Shown here: piece after piece, positions 35,689 through 45,052 of the stretch
Position numbering within the stretch: the first letter of the stretch is position 1
Layout: every line of letters begins with the position of its first letter
Assembly: GCA_910586005.1 (NCBI GenBank)
Contig: CAJUHG010000002.1
Coordinates: 30,937 to 94,936 of the forward strand
DNA: 64,000 bases
Origin: an uncultured Lachnospiraceae bacterium
GTDB lineage: Bacteria; Bacillota; Clostridia; Lachnospirales; Lachnospiraceae
Direction of reading: 5' to 3'
Notes under the pieces: model-generated
Databases searched by the model: none
The model's input: the letters and a program-made list of their open reading frames with translations, nothing else
Told to the model about the DNA's origin: nothing
Program-made: the position numbers and the translations under genes

Positions 35689-37338
35689 ATGAAAAAATTA
35701 TTTGGCAAAGGTTTCAAGGTGATATTGATATTGGCCTTGACTTTGGTACTGTGTCCAGTGATAGATACAAGGGCAGAGGAAGATGTCAGTGCTTTTACCA
35801 TGGATGGAACAATAATTACAGGATATAGTGGAGCAGGAGGCGATATCACACTTCCAGCTTCTGCAACAGCGATTGCTGATTATGCTTTTGCAGGAAATGG
35901 CAATATTTCAAGTATAACAGTTCCTGCAAATATTACTAGTATAGGAAGTTATAGTTTTTCAGGGTGTACTGGATTGACTAATGTAATCATTAATGGTTCA
36001 GTAAGTCTTGGAAGTGGAGTATTTTATGGCTGTTCTTCTTTGGGATATGTAGAGCTTCCAGCAGGTTTATCTGCAATTCCTTCTGAAACTTTTGATGGAT
36101 GTGGAAATCTTGCTTCTGTTTCTATTCCAGATGGAGTAACATCCATTGGAGCACAAGCCTTTAATGGTTGTGGAAGTCTTGCAGCTATTAGTATTCCAGG
36201 TTCTGTATCAGAAATTGGAAGTAGTGCATTTAATAATTGTGTTAGTTTATCTGAACTTACAATACCATCTTCTGTTTCTTCTATGGGAAGTGGAATTTTA
36301 TCAGGTTGTAGTGGTTTAACATCTGTAAGTCTTTCAAGTGGAATGTCTTCCATTCCTGAATTGACTTTATATGGATGCAGCAGTTTATCTAATATTAGTA
36401 TTCCAAGCTCTGTGGGAAGTATTGGTTCTCAGGCTTTTGGAAGTTGCTCAGGAGTTAGTGAGATTAGTATTCCAGCATCTGTTTCTTCTATAGATTTTAG
36501 TGCATTTGATGGGTGCAATAACTTGACAGCAGTAAATGTAGAGGGCGGAAATGGAAGTTATGCATCTTCTGATGGAGCAGTTTATAATTCATCTTTAACA
36601 CAGCTTTTGTATTGCCCAGTTAGTAAAACAGAATTAACATTGCCAGATGGAATGACATCCATAGCATCTTCTGCCTTTAGTGCAAGTCCTTATGTCTATA
36701 ATCTTAGTATTCCAGCTTCTGTAACTAATATTGAAGCAGATGCATTTACAGGAAGTGGAATTGGCACCGTGCGCATTCCAGCAAGTGTTACAGTGATCGG
36801 TTCTCAGAATGCTTGGGTACCAGATGTAATTTATGGATATACTGGTTCTGAGGCAGAGAAATTTGCAGATGAAAATGGATATATTTTTGAAAGTGTTGGT
36901 GCTGTAGAAAATATAACAGAAGATCCTACTAGTGGTAATGATAAAGAAGATGAACCAGATACAGGTTCAAGAAATGAAACACCTACAACCACTACAGATG
37001 ATGACCCAGGTGGAAATACAGGAAATACTGGGAACACAGGAAATACTGGGAACACAGGAAATACAGGAAATACTGGGAACACAGGAAACACAGGAAATAC
37101 TGGAAATACAGGAAATACAGGAAATTATACGGGAGGAACAACCTCTGGTACTGGTGGAACTACCAGCGCAGGAACACGTACCTCTGTTTCTAGAAATTTA
37201 GGGACTGCGCAGGTAGGAAGCGGAACACCTAAGACGGGTGTTGAGTTTGATGCAAAATATGTGCTTTGTCTTGGATTTTTCTTTACAGGAACTTATTTAG
37301 TGGTAAGTAAAAAGAAAAAGAATGTTGATGCAAAGTAA
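35689..37338 (+). CDS. BspA-type leucine-rich-repeat surface protein with PKTG sorting signal
   Basis: The 549-residue protein has a signal peptide (about 1-29), then a dozen or so LRR_5/BspA repeats of ~23 residues (pattern IPSSVTSIGSxAFxGCSSLxxIxI) up to about residue 400. A Thr/Asp-rich linker and 12 GNT tripeptides follow. The C-terminus has GTPKTGVEF, a hydrophobic stretch and a KKKK tail, a complete cell-wall sorting signal. It is probably displayed on the wall by the adjacent class B sortase and used in adhesion. AAGGAGG precedes the ATG. Confidence 0.88.
   Translation: MKKLFGKGFKVILILALTLVLCPVIDTRAEEDVSAFTMDGTIITGYSGAGGDITLPASATAIADYAFAGNGNISSITVPANITSIGSYSFSGCTGLTNVIINGSVSLGSGVFYGCSSLGYVELPAGLSAIPSETFDGCGNLASVSIPDGVTSIGAQAFNGCGSLAAISIPGSVSEIGSSAFNNCVSLSELTIPSSVSSMGSGILSGCSGLTSVSLSSGMSSIPELTLYGCSSLSNISIPSSVGSIGSQAFGSCSGVSEISIPASVSSIDFSAFDGCNNLTAVNVEGGNGSYASSDGAVYNSSLTQLLYCPVSKTELTLPDGMTSIASSAFSASPYVYNLSIPASVTNIEADAFTGSGIGTVRIPASVTVIGSQNAWVPDVIYGYTGSEAEKFADENGYIFESVGAVENITEDPTSGNDKEDEPDTGSRNETPTTTTDDDPGGNTGNTGNTGNTGNTGNTGNTGNTGNTGNTGNTGNTGNYTGGTTSGTGGTTSAGTRTSVSRNLGTAQVGSGTPKTGVEFDAKYVLCLGFFFTGTYLVVSKKKKNVDAK
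37012..37119 (+). repeat. Twelve tandem 9-bp units encoding Gly-Asn-Thr
   Basis: Twelve 9-base units (GGAAATACA, GGAAATACT, GGGAACACA variants) follow each other without a break, coding for a flexible stalk before the sorting signal. Length is probably variable between strains. Confidence 0.9.
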
Positions 37339-37375
37339 GTGATAAGAGAAAGATAACTAAAATTCTTTGATAAAA

Positions 37376-37416
37376 AAACAGTATAGTCACAGGAGGCGAC
37401 TATGCTGTTTTTTTAT
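37376..37416 (+). terminator. Intrinsic terminator after the sortase-substrate operon
   Basis: AAACAGTATAGTC (37376-37388) pairs with GACTATGCTGTTT (37398-37410) with one G-U pair, followed by T-rich sequence. Confidence 0.85.
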
Positions 37417-37566
37417 TTATAACAATAGAAAGTTTGTATAACATGCTTTCTATTGTTTATGTGTTTATGATTTTTCTCATAAGTACCCACTTATGTACAA
37501 ACACTTATTTGTGAGTACTTATAGAAAGCCTTTTTCTAATAAATATCCCTGAAAACCGAAATTTCC
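37417..37566. other. Intergenic inverted repeats before the flagellar operon
   Basis: The rest of the 327-bp gap holds two further inverted repeats. AACAATAGAAAG/CTTTCTATTGTT (37421-37457) is perfect at 12 bp. ATAAGTAC/GTACTTAT is at about 37476-37520 and encloses a smaller CATAAGT/ACTTATG. No gene is visible. They may be extra terminators insulating the flagellar operon. Confidence 0.5.
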
Positions 37567-37593
37567 TAAAGTTTCTAGTTAAACAACCGATAA
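37567..37593 (+). promoter_or_regulatory. Sigma-28 promoter of the flgM operon
   Basis: TAAA (37567-37570), 15 bp, ACCGATAA (37586-37593): a textbook flagellar sigma-28 promoter, 73 bp upstream of flgM. Confidence 0.85.
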
Positions 37594-37665
37594 ATAGATT
37601 AGATAAAAAATAAAGTAATAGGGAACACTAATAATTACAAACACAGATAGAAAGGAGATGCCTTT

Positions 37666-37941
37666 ATGCGTATAGAAGCATATAACCAGGTCAGCACAGT
37701 TTTTAACACCAGCAAAGCTTCCAAGATTAAAGGCAGCGGAAGCATCAATAAAAGAGATGAAGTACAAATTTCACAGGCCGGCAGAGATTATCAAGTTGCT
37801 AAGCAAGCAGTGGCAGAAGCTTCTGATATTAGGTCTGATAAAGTTTCCCAGCTTAAAAACAGTATTGCATCTGGTAATTATAAGGTGGAAACAGGAGATT
37901 TCGCAGCCAAATTATTAGAAAAGTATGAAACATATTTTTAG
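37666..37941 (+). CDS. flgM: Anti-sigma-28 factor
   Basis: The 91-residue protein has the disordered N-terminal half and the C-terminal sigma-binding pattern VSQLKNSIASGNYKV of FlgM. It holds sigma-28 inactive until the hook-basal body is finished and FlgM is exported. It is first in the operon, behind a sigma-28 promoter, giving the usual autoregulatory loop. AAAGGAG precedes the ATG. Confidence 0.92.
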   Translation: MRIEAYNQVSTVFNTSKASKIKGSGSINKRDEVQISQAGRDYQVAKQAVAEASDIRSDKVSQLKNSIASGNYKVETGDFAAKLLEKYETYF

Positions 37942-37956
37942 AAATGAGGTTTTCAT

Positions 37957-38469
37957 GTGGCCAGTTTGATGGAAAATTTTATGGATGTATTAGAGAGAGA
38001 GAATGGGGAATATGAACGTCTTGCAGAACTGTCCTTAGAAAAAAGACAGATTATCATTGATGGAAATATTCCCGCTCTTGAAGAGATCACAGATCGCGAA
38101 CAGGAAATAACAAGTATTCTCAAGAATTTAGAAAATAAAAGAGAAGAAGTTGTCAATGATATGTCTATCGTACTTAGTAAAGCGCCAGAGGAATTGACGG
38201 TTACTAATATGATAGCCTTTTTAAATAAACAACCAAAAGAGCAGCAGAAATTGCAAGAGCTAAAAGAAAAATTGCATCATACGCTGGAAAAAATGGCAAA
38301 TATTAATGCACAGAATGAAGCGTTGTTGCAACAGTCATTAGAGATGGCTGAATTTGATCTTACATTGTTTAAAAGTATGAGGCAAGCACCTACAACTGCT
38401 AATTATGATAAACGAGCAAATAATACAGGTACTATTTTAGCAAGTAGCGGGTTTGATGCAAAACAGTAA
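37957..38469 (+). CDS. flgN: Flagellar export chaperone for hook-associated proteins
   Basis: The 170-residue helical protein matches FlgN in size, coiled-coil content and position between flgM and flgK. FlgN escorts FlgK and FlgL to the export gate. The start is GTG at 37957 (sequence ASLMENFM follows), with GAGG at 37946-37949. A tempting ATG two bases upstream is out of frame. Confidence 0.85.
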   Translation: MASLMENFMDVLERENGEYERLAELSLEKRQIIIDGNIPALEEITDREQEITSILKNLENKREEVVNDMSIVLSKAPEELTVTNMIAFLNKQPKEQQKLQELKEKLHHTLEKMANINAQNEALLQQSLEMAEFDLTLFKSMRQAPTTANYDKRANNTGTILASSGFDAKQ

Positions 38470-38495
38470 GATTAGAATAAAAGGAGAATGTAAAT

Positions 38496-40190
38496 ATGGC
38501 AAATGGAATGGGAAGTCTGTATATTGGAGCATCTGGGTTGCAGAATAGTCAAAATGCTTTAAATACTACAGCTAATAATTTAGCAAATGCAGATACCAAA
38601 GGTTATGTAAGACAACAAGTATTATTTGCAGATAGAGATTATGTTAATTTTAAAAATGCCGCAATTAGTAAACAACAAGCAGGACTTGGAGTGACAATTG
38701 CTGATGTGGTACATACAAGGGATTACTTTTTAGATAGATATTACCGGACAGAGAATGGAAGACAATCTTTTTATGAAACTAGTTATGAGGCAGTTCGAGA
38801 AGTGGAGGATATGATTCAAGAGTTAGAAGGAGAGCGATATCAAGACACACTAGATAGTTTTCGGAAGGCTTTTGAAGAATTGTCAAAAGGGCCAAATACA
38901 GAAGTAAATCAGAATTTAGTGGTTCAGAAAGCAACAATATTTTTACAAAGGACACAAGGGATTTATCAGAATTTAAAAGATTATCAAAGTAGAATCAATC
39001 TTAAGGTCAATAATGCAATTGACCGTATTAATGAGTTGGGACATAAAATTCAAGATTTAAATCAACAGATTTTAAAGATTGAATCTGGTGGTGTTGAAAC
39101 TGCCATGACTCTGCGTGATGAACGTGACAATGCATTAGATGAGCTTTCTAGTCTTGCCAAAGTTGAATTTTCAGAGGATGCAAAAGGAGCTGTAAGGGTA
39201 AGACTTGAAAATGTGGAATTTTTAGATGAAATACATGTATTTGAAGTGCAAGGAATTAAAGACCCTGTTACTGGATTTGTAACTCCTATTTGGCCACAAC
39301 TATCTGATATGCCACGTAAGGAATACACACCAATGTTTAATTTTAGTGTGGATATTTCCTCAGAGTTAGATACAGATATTGGGGAATTAAAGGCATTGGT
39401 ATTGTCAAGAGGAGATAAAGTTGCAAATTATAAAGACGTTGCAGGTATCCCAGCAGATAGATATAATGATGGAGCGGGAATGTCCACAATGATGTCTGCA
39501 CAGGCAGAGATGGACCAATTGTTACATAATATTGTAACAGCAATCAATGATATCTTTAGTCCTACCAAGGTTACTTCTTTTGTGGGAATAGATGGAACTG
39601 TATATAATAATGTAAGAGTGTGGGATGAAGAGAATGCATGTCTAGGGAAAGATGGTGAAAAACCAGGAAGAGAATTATTTGTAAGAAGAGGTTGCGACCG
39701 CTATAAAGAAGTTATGGGTCAAGATAATCAAATTTATTATGTATATAATGAGGAAGATAATCTAGATACTTCAAAAATGTATACCACACAAGGAATTATA
39801 GTGAACCCAGATTTATTACAGTCAGAGTCTGGATTACCACACTTAACAAAACAAGGGGATCCTGCTTGGGATATGGCACAAGCTCTTGTGGATGTATGGA
39901 AGAAAAAGGATATGATTGTAAATGCTAACAATACAAATCCATGTACGATTGAAGAGTATTATGAGCGCATGGTAGATGGTATTGGTACACGAGGAAATGT
40001 GTTTGCGGGACTTTCCACAGACCTTGATAGAGAAGTGGAAAGTATTGAAAATAGTAGACAACAAGTATTTGGAGTATCTTCAGATGAAGAATTGAGCAAT
40101 ATGATTAAATATCAAAATGCATATAATGCAGCAAGTAGATTTATTAATGTAATTAATGAAATGCTAGAGCATCTTGTAACTCGATTATAA
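38496..40190 (+). CDS. flgK: Flagellar hook-associated protein 1 (first copy)
   Basis: The 564-residue protein has the FlgK N-terminus (GSLYIGASGLQNSQNALNTT, NNLANADTKGYVRQ) and the C-terminal coiled segment ending YNAASRFINVINEMLEHL. These are the two D0 helices that pack in the filament-hook junction. AAAGGAG precedes the ATG. It is followed by a second, clearly different FlgK-like gene, so the junction may use two proteins or one may be specialised. Confidence 0.93.
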   Translation: MANGMGSLYIGASGLQNSQNALNTTANNLANADTKGYVRQQVLFADRDYVNFKNAAISKQQAGLGVTIADVVHTRDYFLDRYYRTENGRQSFYETSYEAVREVEDMIQELEGERYQDTLDSFRKAFEELSKGPNTEVNQNLVVQKATIFLQRTQGIYQNLKDYQSRINLKVNNAIDRINELGHKIQDLNQQILKIESGGVETAMTLRDERDNALDELSSLAKVEFSEDAKGAVRVRLENVEFLDEIHVFEVQGIKDPVTGFVTPIWPQLSDMPRKEYTPMFNFSVDISSELDTDIGELKALVLSRGDKVANYKDVAGIPADRYNDGAGMSTMMSAQAEMDQLLHNIVTAINDIFSPTKVTSFVGIDGTVYNNVRVWDEENACLGKDGEKPGRELFVRRGCDRYKEVMGQDNQIYYVYNEEDNLDTSKMYTTQGIIVNPDLLQSESGLPHLTKQGDPAWDMAQALVDVWKKKDMIVNANNTNPCTIEEYYERMVDGIGTRGNVFAGLSTDLDREVESIENSRQQVFGVSSDEELSNMIKYQNAYNAASRFINVINEMLEHLVTRL

Positions 40191-40215
40191 GTGAGGGAAT
40201 GTTTTGTGTAAGTAA

Positions 40216-40299
40216 GACCAACCATTGGTCAGATTAAATGATAAAGTGTAGACAATGTGACAGTTTAGACAAATTATTTGTAAAATGAGCTGTTACACA
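40216..40299 (+). promoter_or_regulatory. Two leader hairpins before the second flgK
   Basis: GACCAA-cca-TTGGTC (40216-40230) and ACAAAT-t-ATTTGT (40269-40281) lie in the 123-bp gap. The second is nested in TGTGACAG...CTGTTACACA. No T run follows either, so they may adjust the level of the second FlgK. Confidence 0.4.
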
Positions 40300-40313
40300 G
40301 AATGGAGGAAAAT

Positions 40314-42146
40314 ATGCCATCAACATTTTTTGGACTGACAATAGCAGGTTCTGCATTAAATTCATTTCATGTAGCAACCAATACAGTTGCAAATAATATT
40401 GCAAATGTTAATACCAAAGGTTATACCAGACAAGAGGCGGTTCGAATTGCGTCGGAAGCGTTGAGAACACATCAAAAGTATGGTATGGCAGGAAGTGGTG
40501 TAACTACTACTGAGATTATTCAAAAACGTGATTTTTATTATGATGTAAAATATTGGCAGAACAATGCTAGAATTGGTATGTATGATACAAAATTATATGG
40601 AGTGCAACAAATAGAAGATTATTTAAATGATGATGATACATCAAAAGGTTTTAAGACCATTTTAAATGAAATGTTTTCAGCATTGGATACTTTGAAAGGA
40701 ACTCCAGAACTTCTGGATGCAAGAAAACAATTTATTAGTAAATCACAGAACTTTGCAAACTTTTTCCAGAGTATGAATGTTGGATTAAGAAAACTTCAGG
40801 AAGACTTTAATCAGGAAATTTCAACACAGGTGGAAAAAATTAATTCTATTGGACAAAAAGTTGCTTTGTTAAATAGACAAATTAATATTATAGAACTGCA
40901 AGGTACAAATGCAAATGAATTGCGAGACCAGAGAGCGTTGCTTATAGATGAACTTTCAGAATTAGTTCCAGTAGAAGTGACAGAATCTAAAGTAACAAAT
41001 AGCAATTATCCTGGAATGTATACAGGAGGTACTAATTATCTGGTGAAAATTAATGGGCAGGTATTAGTAGATTCTTTTGAATATAATACACTAGCTTGTC
41101 GTGTAAGAGAAAAGAAAGTCAACCAATCAGATGCAGAAGGACTGTATGATATTTATTGGACACATAATGATGTTCCCTTTAATGCGACAGGAAAAAGTTG
41201 CGAAGGAAGATTAAAGGCATTATTTGAGGTGCGTGATGGAAATAATAATGAGGCATTCCAAGGCTGGGTACAATCAGTAACAGCAGGAAATGGTGGAGAT
41301 GTTGTTACAATAAAGAATCCAAGTATTACAAGTGTGAATGCTATGACAATGGAGCCAGAAGGAATTATTACCATTAATAATAAAGAATATGCATATTCTA
41401 GTTTTTCTTATGATTCAGAGACAGAAACTTATCAATTTCAATTGAAGAGAACGATGTCCACAGATGAAAGAGCAAATCTAATGGAGAGAACTGCTATCAT
41501 AGGAACTAATATTGATGCAATGGGAATCCCTTATTATCAGGCACAAGCAAATAATTTTATAAGAGAATTTGCAAAGCAGTTTAATGAACTTCACAGATCA
41601 GGTGTAGATATGGATTCTTTGGATGGAATATCCTTCTTTGTAGCAGAAAATGTTGCAGATGGAAGTGAGTGGGATTTCTCTGACTATAAGGGAAATGACA
41701 GTATGAGTACTTCTGGAAATAACTATTATTTGTTGACTGCTGCTAATTTTAAAGTGGCAACACCGATTGAGCGAGATGCATCTAAAATGGCAACCCTGTC
41801 CAAAAAAGATTTGGAAAATGATAATGTGGCAAGCCAAAAGCTTGTGGAAGATATGCTTAGATTAAAGAGCGAAGTTAAAATGTTCCGTGGTGGTGGAGCA
41901 GATCAATTCTTAGAGTGTTTAATCAGTGATAATACGGTTGATACACAAAAGGCAAAACTTTTCCTTGAAAATTATACTAATATTGGTGAGAATATTTTAC
42001 AGAAGAGAATGTCTATTTCAGCAGTAGATGAAGATGAAGAAGGTTTGGATATGTTAAAATTCCAAAATGCATATAATCTTGCATCTAGAATGATACAAAC
42101 TATGACAGAAATGTATAATCGACTTATTTTAGAGACTGGTGTATAA
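40314..42146 (+). CDS. flgK: Flagellar hook-associated protein 1 (second copy)
   Basis: The protein begins STFFGLTIAGSALNSFHVAT with NNIANVNTKGYTRQ, the FlgK N-terminal signature, and ends in YNLASRMIQTMTEMYNRLI, the matching C-terminal helix. About 610 residues, longer than the first copy, with a distinct middle domain (roughly 210-480) that would be surface exposed. The start at 40314 is chosen because the upstream in-frame ATGGAGG is the ribosome site. Tandem divergent FlgK proteins point to a modified hook-filament junction. Confidence 0.9.
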   Translation: MPSTFFGLTIAGSALNSFHVATNTVANNIANVNTKGYTRQEAVRIASEALRTHQKYGMAGSGVTTTEIIQKRDFYYDVKYWQNNARIGMYDTKLYGVQQIEDYLNDDDTSKGFKTILNEMFSALDTLKGTPELLDARKQFISKSQNFANFFQSMNVGLRKLQEDFNQEISTQVEKINSIGQKVALLNRQINIIELQGTNANELRDQRALLIDELSELVPVEVTESKVTNSNYPGMYTGGTNYLVKINGQVLVDSFEYNTLACRVREKKVNQSDAEGLYDIYWTHNDVPFNATGKSCEGRLKALFEVRDGNNNEAFQGWVQSVTAGNGGDVVTIKNPSITSVNAMTMEPEGIITINNKEYAYSSFSYDSETETYQFQLKRTMSTDERANLMERTAIIGTNIDAMGIPYYQAQANNFIREFAKQFNELHRSGVDMDSLDGISFFVAENVADGSEWDFSDYKGNDSMSTSGNNYYLLTAANFKVATPIERDASKMATLSKKDLENDNVASQKLVEDMLRLKSEVKMFRGGGADQFLECLISDNTVDTQKAKLFLENYTNIGENILQKRMSISAVDEDEEGLDMLKFQNAYNLASRMIQTMTEMYNRLILETGV

Positions 42147-42161
42147 GGAGGTATTAGATAA

Positions 42162-43697
42162 ATGATGAGAGTAACAAACAGCATGATTAGCAGAAATAGC
42201 ATGCTGAATATTAATTCTAATAAAGTAAATGTTGATACATTAAATACACAGATGACCACTCAAAAAAAGATTGACAGACCATCTGATGATCCGATTATTG
42301 CAATTCGAGCGCTTCGGTTGCGGAGTAACTTAAGTGAGTTAAATCAGTATTATGAGAGAAATATTCCTGATGCTTATTCTTGGCTGGAAATTACAGAAGG
42401 TGCTCTTGATAATATGGAAACACTTTTAAGAGAAGTTTATGTAAAATGTGAAAATGGTGCCACAGACACTTTGACAGAAGAAGATAGAGCAGCGATTTTG
42501 AAAGATCTTCAATCCCTTAGAAAACAAGTATATGCAGAGGGAAATGCAGATTCAGCTGGAAGAACTGTTTTTACTGGTTATAAAACAAACAGTCAGCTTA
42601 CCTTTTTAAAGGATGAAAAAGATACAAAGTATGAGATTACAGAACCTATTTCCTATGAAGATATGGAAGAAAAGAATTTTTATAGTAATATTGTAGAAGT
42701 TCCTAATTCTCTGAATGATATAGGAACTGGAGTGACTATTCCAGATATGCCACAAGAATATACACATAAGAGAATCCGCTTATCTTATGAGGGATTAGGA
42801 GATATAACAGCAGATAATTTAACTTATATAGATGAAAATGGTGACCCACAGCCACTTAGGGATTTTGAAATTAGTGTAGGTGGTATGGCAGCAGGTCCAG
42901 ATATTGTAACAAATATGTCCTATGCAGATTGGGAGAAAAATGATTTTGCTGTGGGAGAAGATCAAGTTTTGTTTTTCAAAGAAACTGGAGAGTTAATTTT
43001 AGGAAAGTCTGTTGCAGACCAGATAGGAAGCGACAAAACTAAATTAAGTATAACTTATACCAAAGAAGGATTTGCAGAAGGTGAGTTGAGACCAGAACAT
43101 TATTTTGATTGTAAAAATATTACAGATGAAAATAATAAGATTGAATATACCAAGGAATATCAAGAAATTAAATTTACAGTTGCCTTTAATCAGACTTTAA
43201 CGGTGAATACACAGGCTACAGATGTATTTGATGCTTCTATAGGGCGTGATGTAGATGAATTGACAAACGCGGTGCAAGCGGCAATTGCAGCACATGATAA
43301 AGTGAAGAAAATAGAAGAAATGCAAAAAGAAGAGCAATACTCTGATCCAAAAGTACAAGAAGCATTGTCACAATGGTTAGAAGCAGCAAAGAAAGAAGCA
43401 GTTTATGCGGATGACAATATGCAGAAAATATATGCAAATGGAATTACTAAATTTCAAGGATATATGGATCAGGTAAAACTTGCTAGAACAGATTTAGGAA
43501 GCCGTCAGAATCGGTTACAATTAACAGAAAATAGAATGTCCAATCAACAGACTACTTTTGAAAAGTTAAAATCTAGAAATGAAGATATGGAATTATCAGA
43601 TATTATTATTGAATATACAGCAGCCTATAATGCATATCAGGCATCTTTACAGGCATCTTCAAAGGCAAATGGACAGACATTGTTGAATTATTTATAA
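42162..43697 (+). CDS. flgL: Flagellar hook-associated protein 3
   Basis: The 511-residue protein starts MMRVTNSMISRNSMLNI, includes KKIDRPSDDPIIAIRALRL, and ends IIEYTAAYNAYQASLQ. These are the flagellin-like D0/D1 helices of FlgL. It forms the last junction ring below the filament. It is longer than the ~300 residues of many FlgL proteins, because a large central insert (about 150-400) likely forms an outer domain. AAGGAGG precedes the ATG. Confidence 0.92.
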   Translation: MMRVTNSMISRNSMLNINSNKVNVDTLNTQMTTQKKIDRPSDDPIIAIRALRLRSNLSELNQYYERNIPDAYSWLEITEGALDNMETLLREVYVKCENGATDTLTEEDRAAILKDLQSLRKQVYAEGNADSAGRTVFTGYKTNSQLTFLKDEKDTKYEITEPISYEDMEEKNFYSNIVEVPNSLNDIGTGVTIPDMPQEYTHKRIRLSYEGLGDITADNLTYIDENGDPQPLRDFEISVGGMAAGPDIVTNMSYADWEKNDFAVGEDQVLFFKETGELILGKSVADQIGSDKTKLSITYTKEGFAEGELRPEHYFDCKNITDENNKIEYTKEYQEIKFTVAFNQTLTVNTQATDVFDASIGRDVDELTNAVQAAIAAHDKVKKIEEMQKEEQYSDPKVQEALSQWLEAAKKEAVYADDNMQKIYANGITKFQGYMDQVKLARTDLGSRQNRLQLTENRMSNQQTTFEKLKSRNEDMELSDIIIEYTAAYNAYQASLQASSKANGQTLLNYL

Positions 43698-43826
43698 AAT
43701 TTTATATCTGTTTATGTAGATGTATCATAGTAGGAAGACTGATTGTTCTGTGTTGTATGCTTTTATTATTGCTACAAGGTTGAGCAGTCAGTCTATGAAT
43801 TTGATTGCATAAATATGGAGGAAAAT

Positions 43827-44291
43827 ATGCAAATTGAAACAAGATTATTTGGAGAAATAGAAATAGAAGAAGAGAAGATAATCTTTTTTGAAAAAGGGAT
43901 TATTGGTTTTCCAGATTGTCAGAAATTTACATTGATTTTTGATGAAAATGATGATGGAAGCCGCAAAGGAATTTCTTGGTTACAATCTTTGGATGAACCA
44001 ACTTTTGCACTTCCTGTTATGGATCCACTTTTGGTAAAAGAGGATTATAATCCGCAAGTAGAAGATGCAGTATTAAAACATCTTGGAAATCTTACAGAGG
44101 CAAATACCTATGTTCTGGTGACTGTTACAGCTACAGAAGATATCACGAAGTTGAGCGTGAATTTAAAAGCACCCATTGTAATTAATGCAGATGAGAGGAA
44201 AGCACATCAAGTAATTGTAGAAAATGATTTTCCAGTAAAGTTTGCGATTTATGAAATTTTAAAGGAAAAAAAAGAAAAGGCGGGTGAATAG
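43827..44291 (+). CDS. fliW: Flagellar assembly factor FliW
   Basis: About 154 residues starting QIETRLFGEIEIEEEKI, followed by FEKGIIGFPDCQKFTLI and ending in VKFAIYEILK, all standard FliW. FliW binds newly made flagellin and, when free, binds CsrA allosterically, so flagellin translation follows secretion. The start at 43827 is preferred to the far upstream in-frame ATG at 43743, because GGAGG at 43817-43821 fits only this one. csrA overlaps or abuts the stop. Confidence 0.93.
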   Translation: MQIETRLFGEIEIEEEKIIFFEKGIIGFPDCQKFTLIFDENDDGSRKGISWLQSLDEPTFALPVMDPLLVKEDYNPQVEDAVLKHLGNLTEANTYVLVTVTATEDITKLSVNLKAPIVINADERKAHQVIVENDFPVKFAIYEILKEKKEKAGE

Positions 44292-44292
44292 G

Positions 44293-44508
44293 ATGCTGGC
44301 ATTAACCAGAAAAAAGGGAGAATCCATCATTTTAAATAATAATATAGAAATTAGTATTCTGGAATTGCGTGGTGATCAGGTAAAGATTGGTATTAGTGCA
44401 CCAAAAGAGATTCCCGTGTATCGAAAGGAAGTATATCTTCAGATTCAAAAGGAAAATGAAGAGGCTCTGTCAGCAGACAGTATAGCAGCATTAAGTAATA
44501 TTTTATAA
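44293..44508 (+). CDS. csrA: Carbon storage regulator / flagellin translation repressor
   Basis: The 71-residue RNA-binding protein begins MLALTRKKGESIIL, contains GDQVKIGISAPKEIPVYRKEVY, and has the Arg44-region residues that contact GGA motifs in RNA. In Firmicutes it represses the flagellin mRNA by covering its ribosome site and is antagonised by FliW, encoded just upstream. The start ATG at 44293 follows the fliW stop directly; an in-frame GTG at 44284 is less likely. Confidence 0.95.
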   Translation: MLALTRKKGESIILNNNIEISILELRGDQVKIGISAPKEIPVYRKEVYLQIQKENEEALSADSIAALSNIL

Positions 44509-44534
44509 AAAACAGCTAATTTAGTGATGGTTCT

Positions 44535-44561
44535 TAATTTTTTCCGCCAGGCGACCGATAT
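44535..44561 (+). promoter_or_regulatory. Sigma-28-type promoter of the flaG-fliD-fliS operon
   Basis: TAAT (44535-44538), exactly 15 bp, ACCGATAT (44554-44561), about 47 bp before flaG. It shows that TAAT and a final T are tolerated in this genome's sigma-28 promoters. Confidence 0.7.
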
Positions 44562-44608
44562 ATATACAAGAAAAATAGCGGTTAGGTTTCACATGGAGGT
44601 GATATTTT

Positions 44609-45040
44609 ATGGAGATTCAAAAAGCAAAAGTACCTTCCGCACCTTATCAGGGAAGTGGGTCGGAGGTAACTGTTAAGCAAGAAGCAGTGATAAAGGAGCC
44701 AGTTCAAAATTTTGAAGCGCCCAAAATAGAGAAGAGGGCGAACTCTTCAGGGGCTGCAGTTTCTAATAATTCAGCAGTTTCAGAGGAAGAGAAGCAGAAT
44801 CCTGCAGAAGCAGAAATGGCTAAAAAGAATGGCATAAAGCGCGCAGTGGAAGAAGTGAACCGGAAGGCTAAGAATTCTGAGCTAATTTTTGGAATTCATG
44901 ATGCAACAAATCGGGTAACTATTAAAGTAGTAGATAAGGGAACCAAGGAAGTTATCAGAGAATTTCCACCAGAAGAGACATTAGATATGATTGCAAAAGT
45001 ATGGGAGTTAGCTGGAATTATGATAGATGAACGGGGATAG
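44609..45040 (+). CDS. flaG: FlaG family flagellar protein
   Basis: The 143-residue protein has a low-complexity N-terminal half and the conserved FlaG C-terminus (NSELIFGIHDATNRVTIKVV, then VIREFPPEETLDMIAKV). FlaG proteins influence filament length in several bacteria, and their genes usually precede fliD, as here. AGGAGG-like GGAGG lies before the ATG. Confidence 0.9.
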   Translation: MEIQKAKVPSAPYQGSGSEVTVKQEAVIKEPVQNFEAPKIEKRANSSGAAVSNNSAVSEEEKQNPAEAEMAKKNGIKRAVEEVNRKAKNSELIFGIHDATNRVTIKVVDKGTKEVIREFPPEETLDMIAKVWELAGIMIDERG

Positions 45041-45052
45041 GAGGAATATAGA

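Noticed and set aside
36831..37201. Repetitive open frames on both strands over the GNT stalk
   Set aside because: They only reflect the 9-bp tandem repeat read in other frames.
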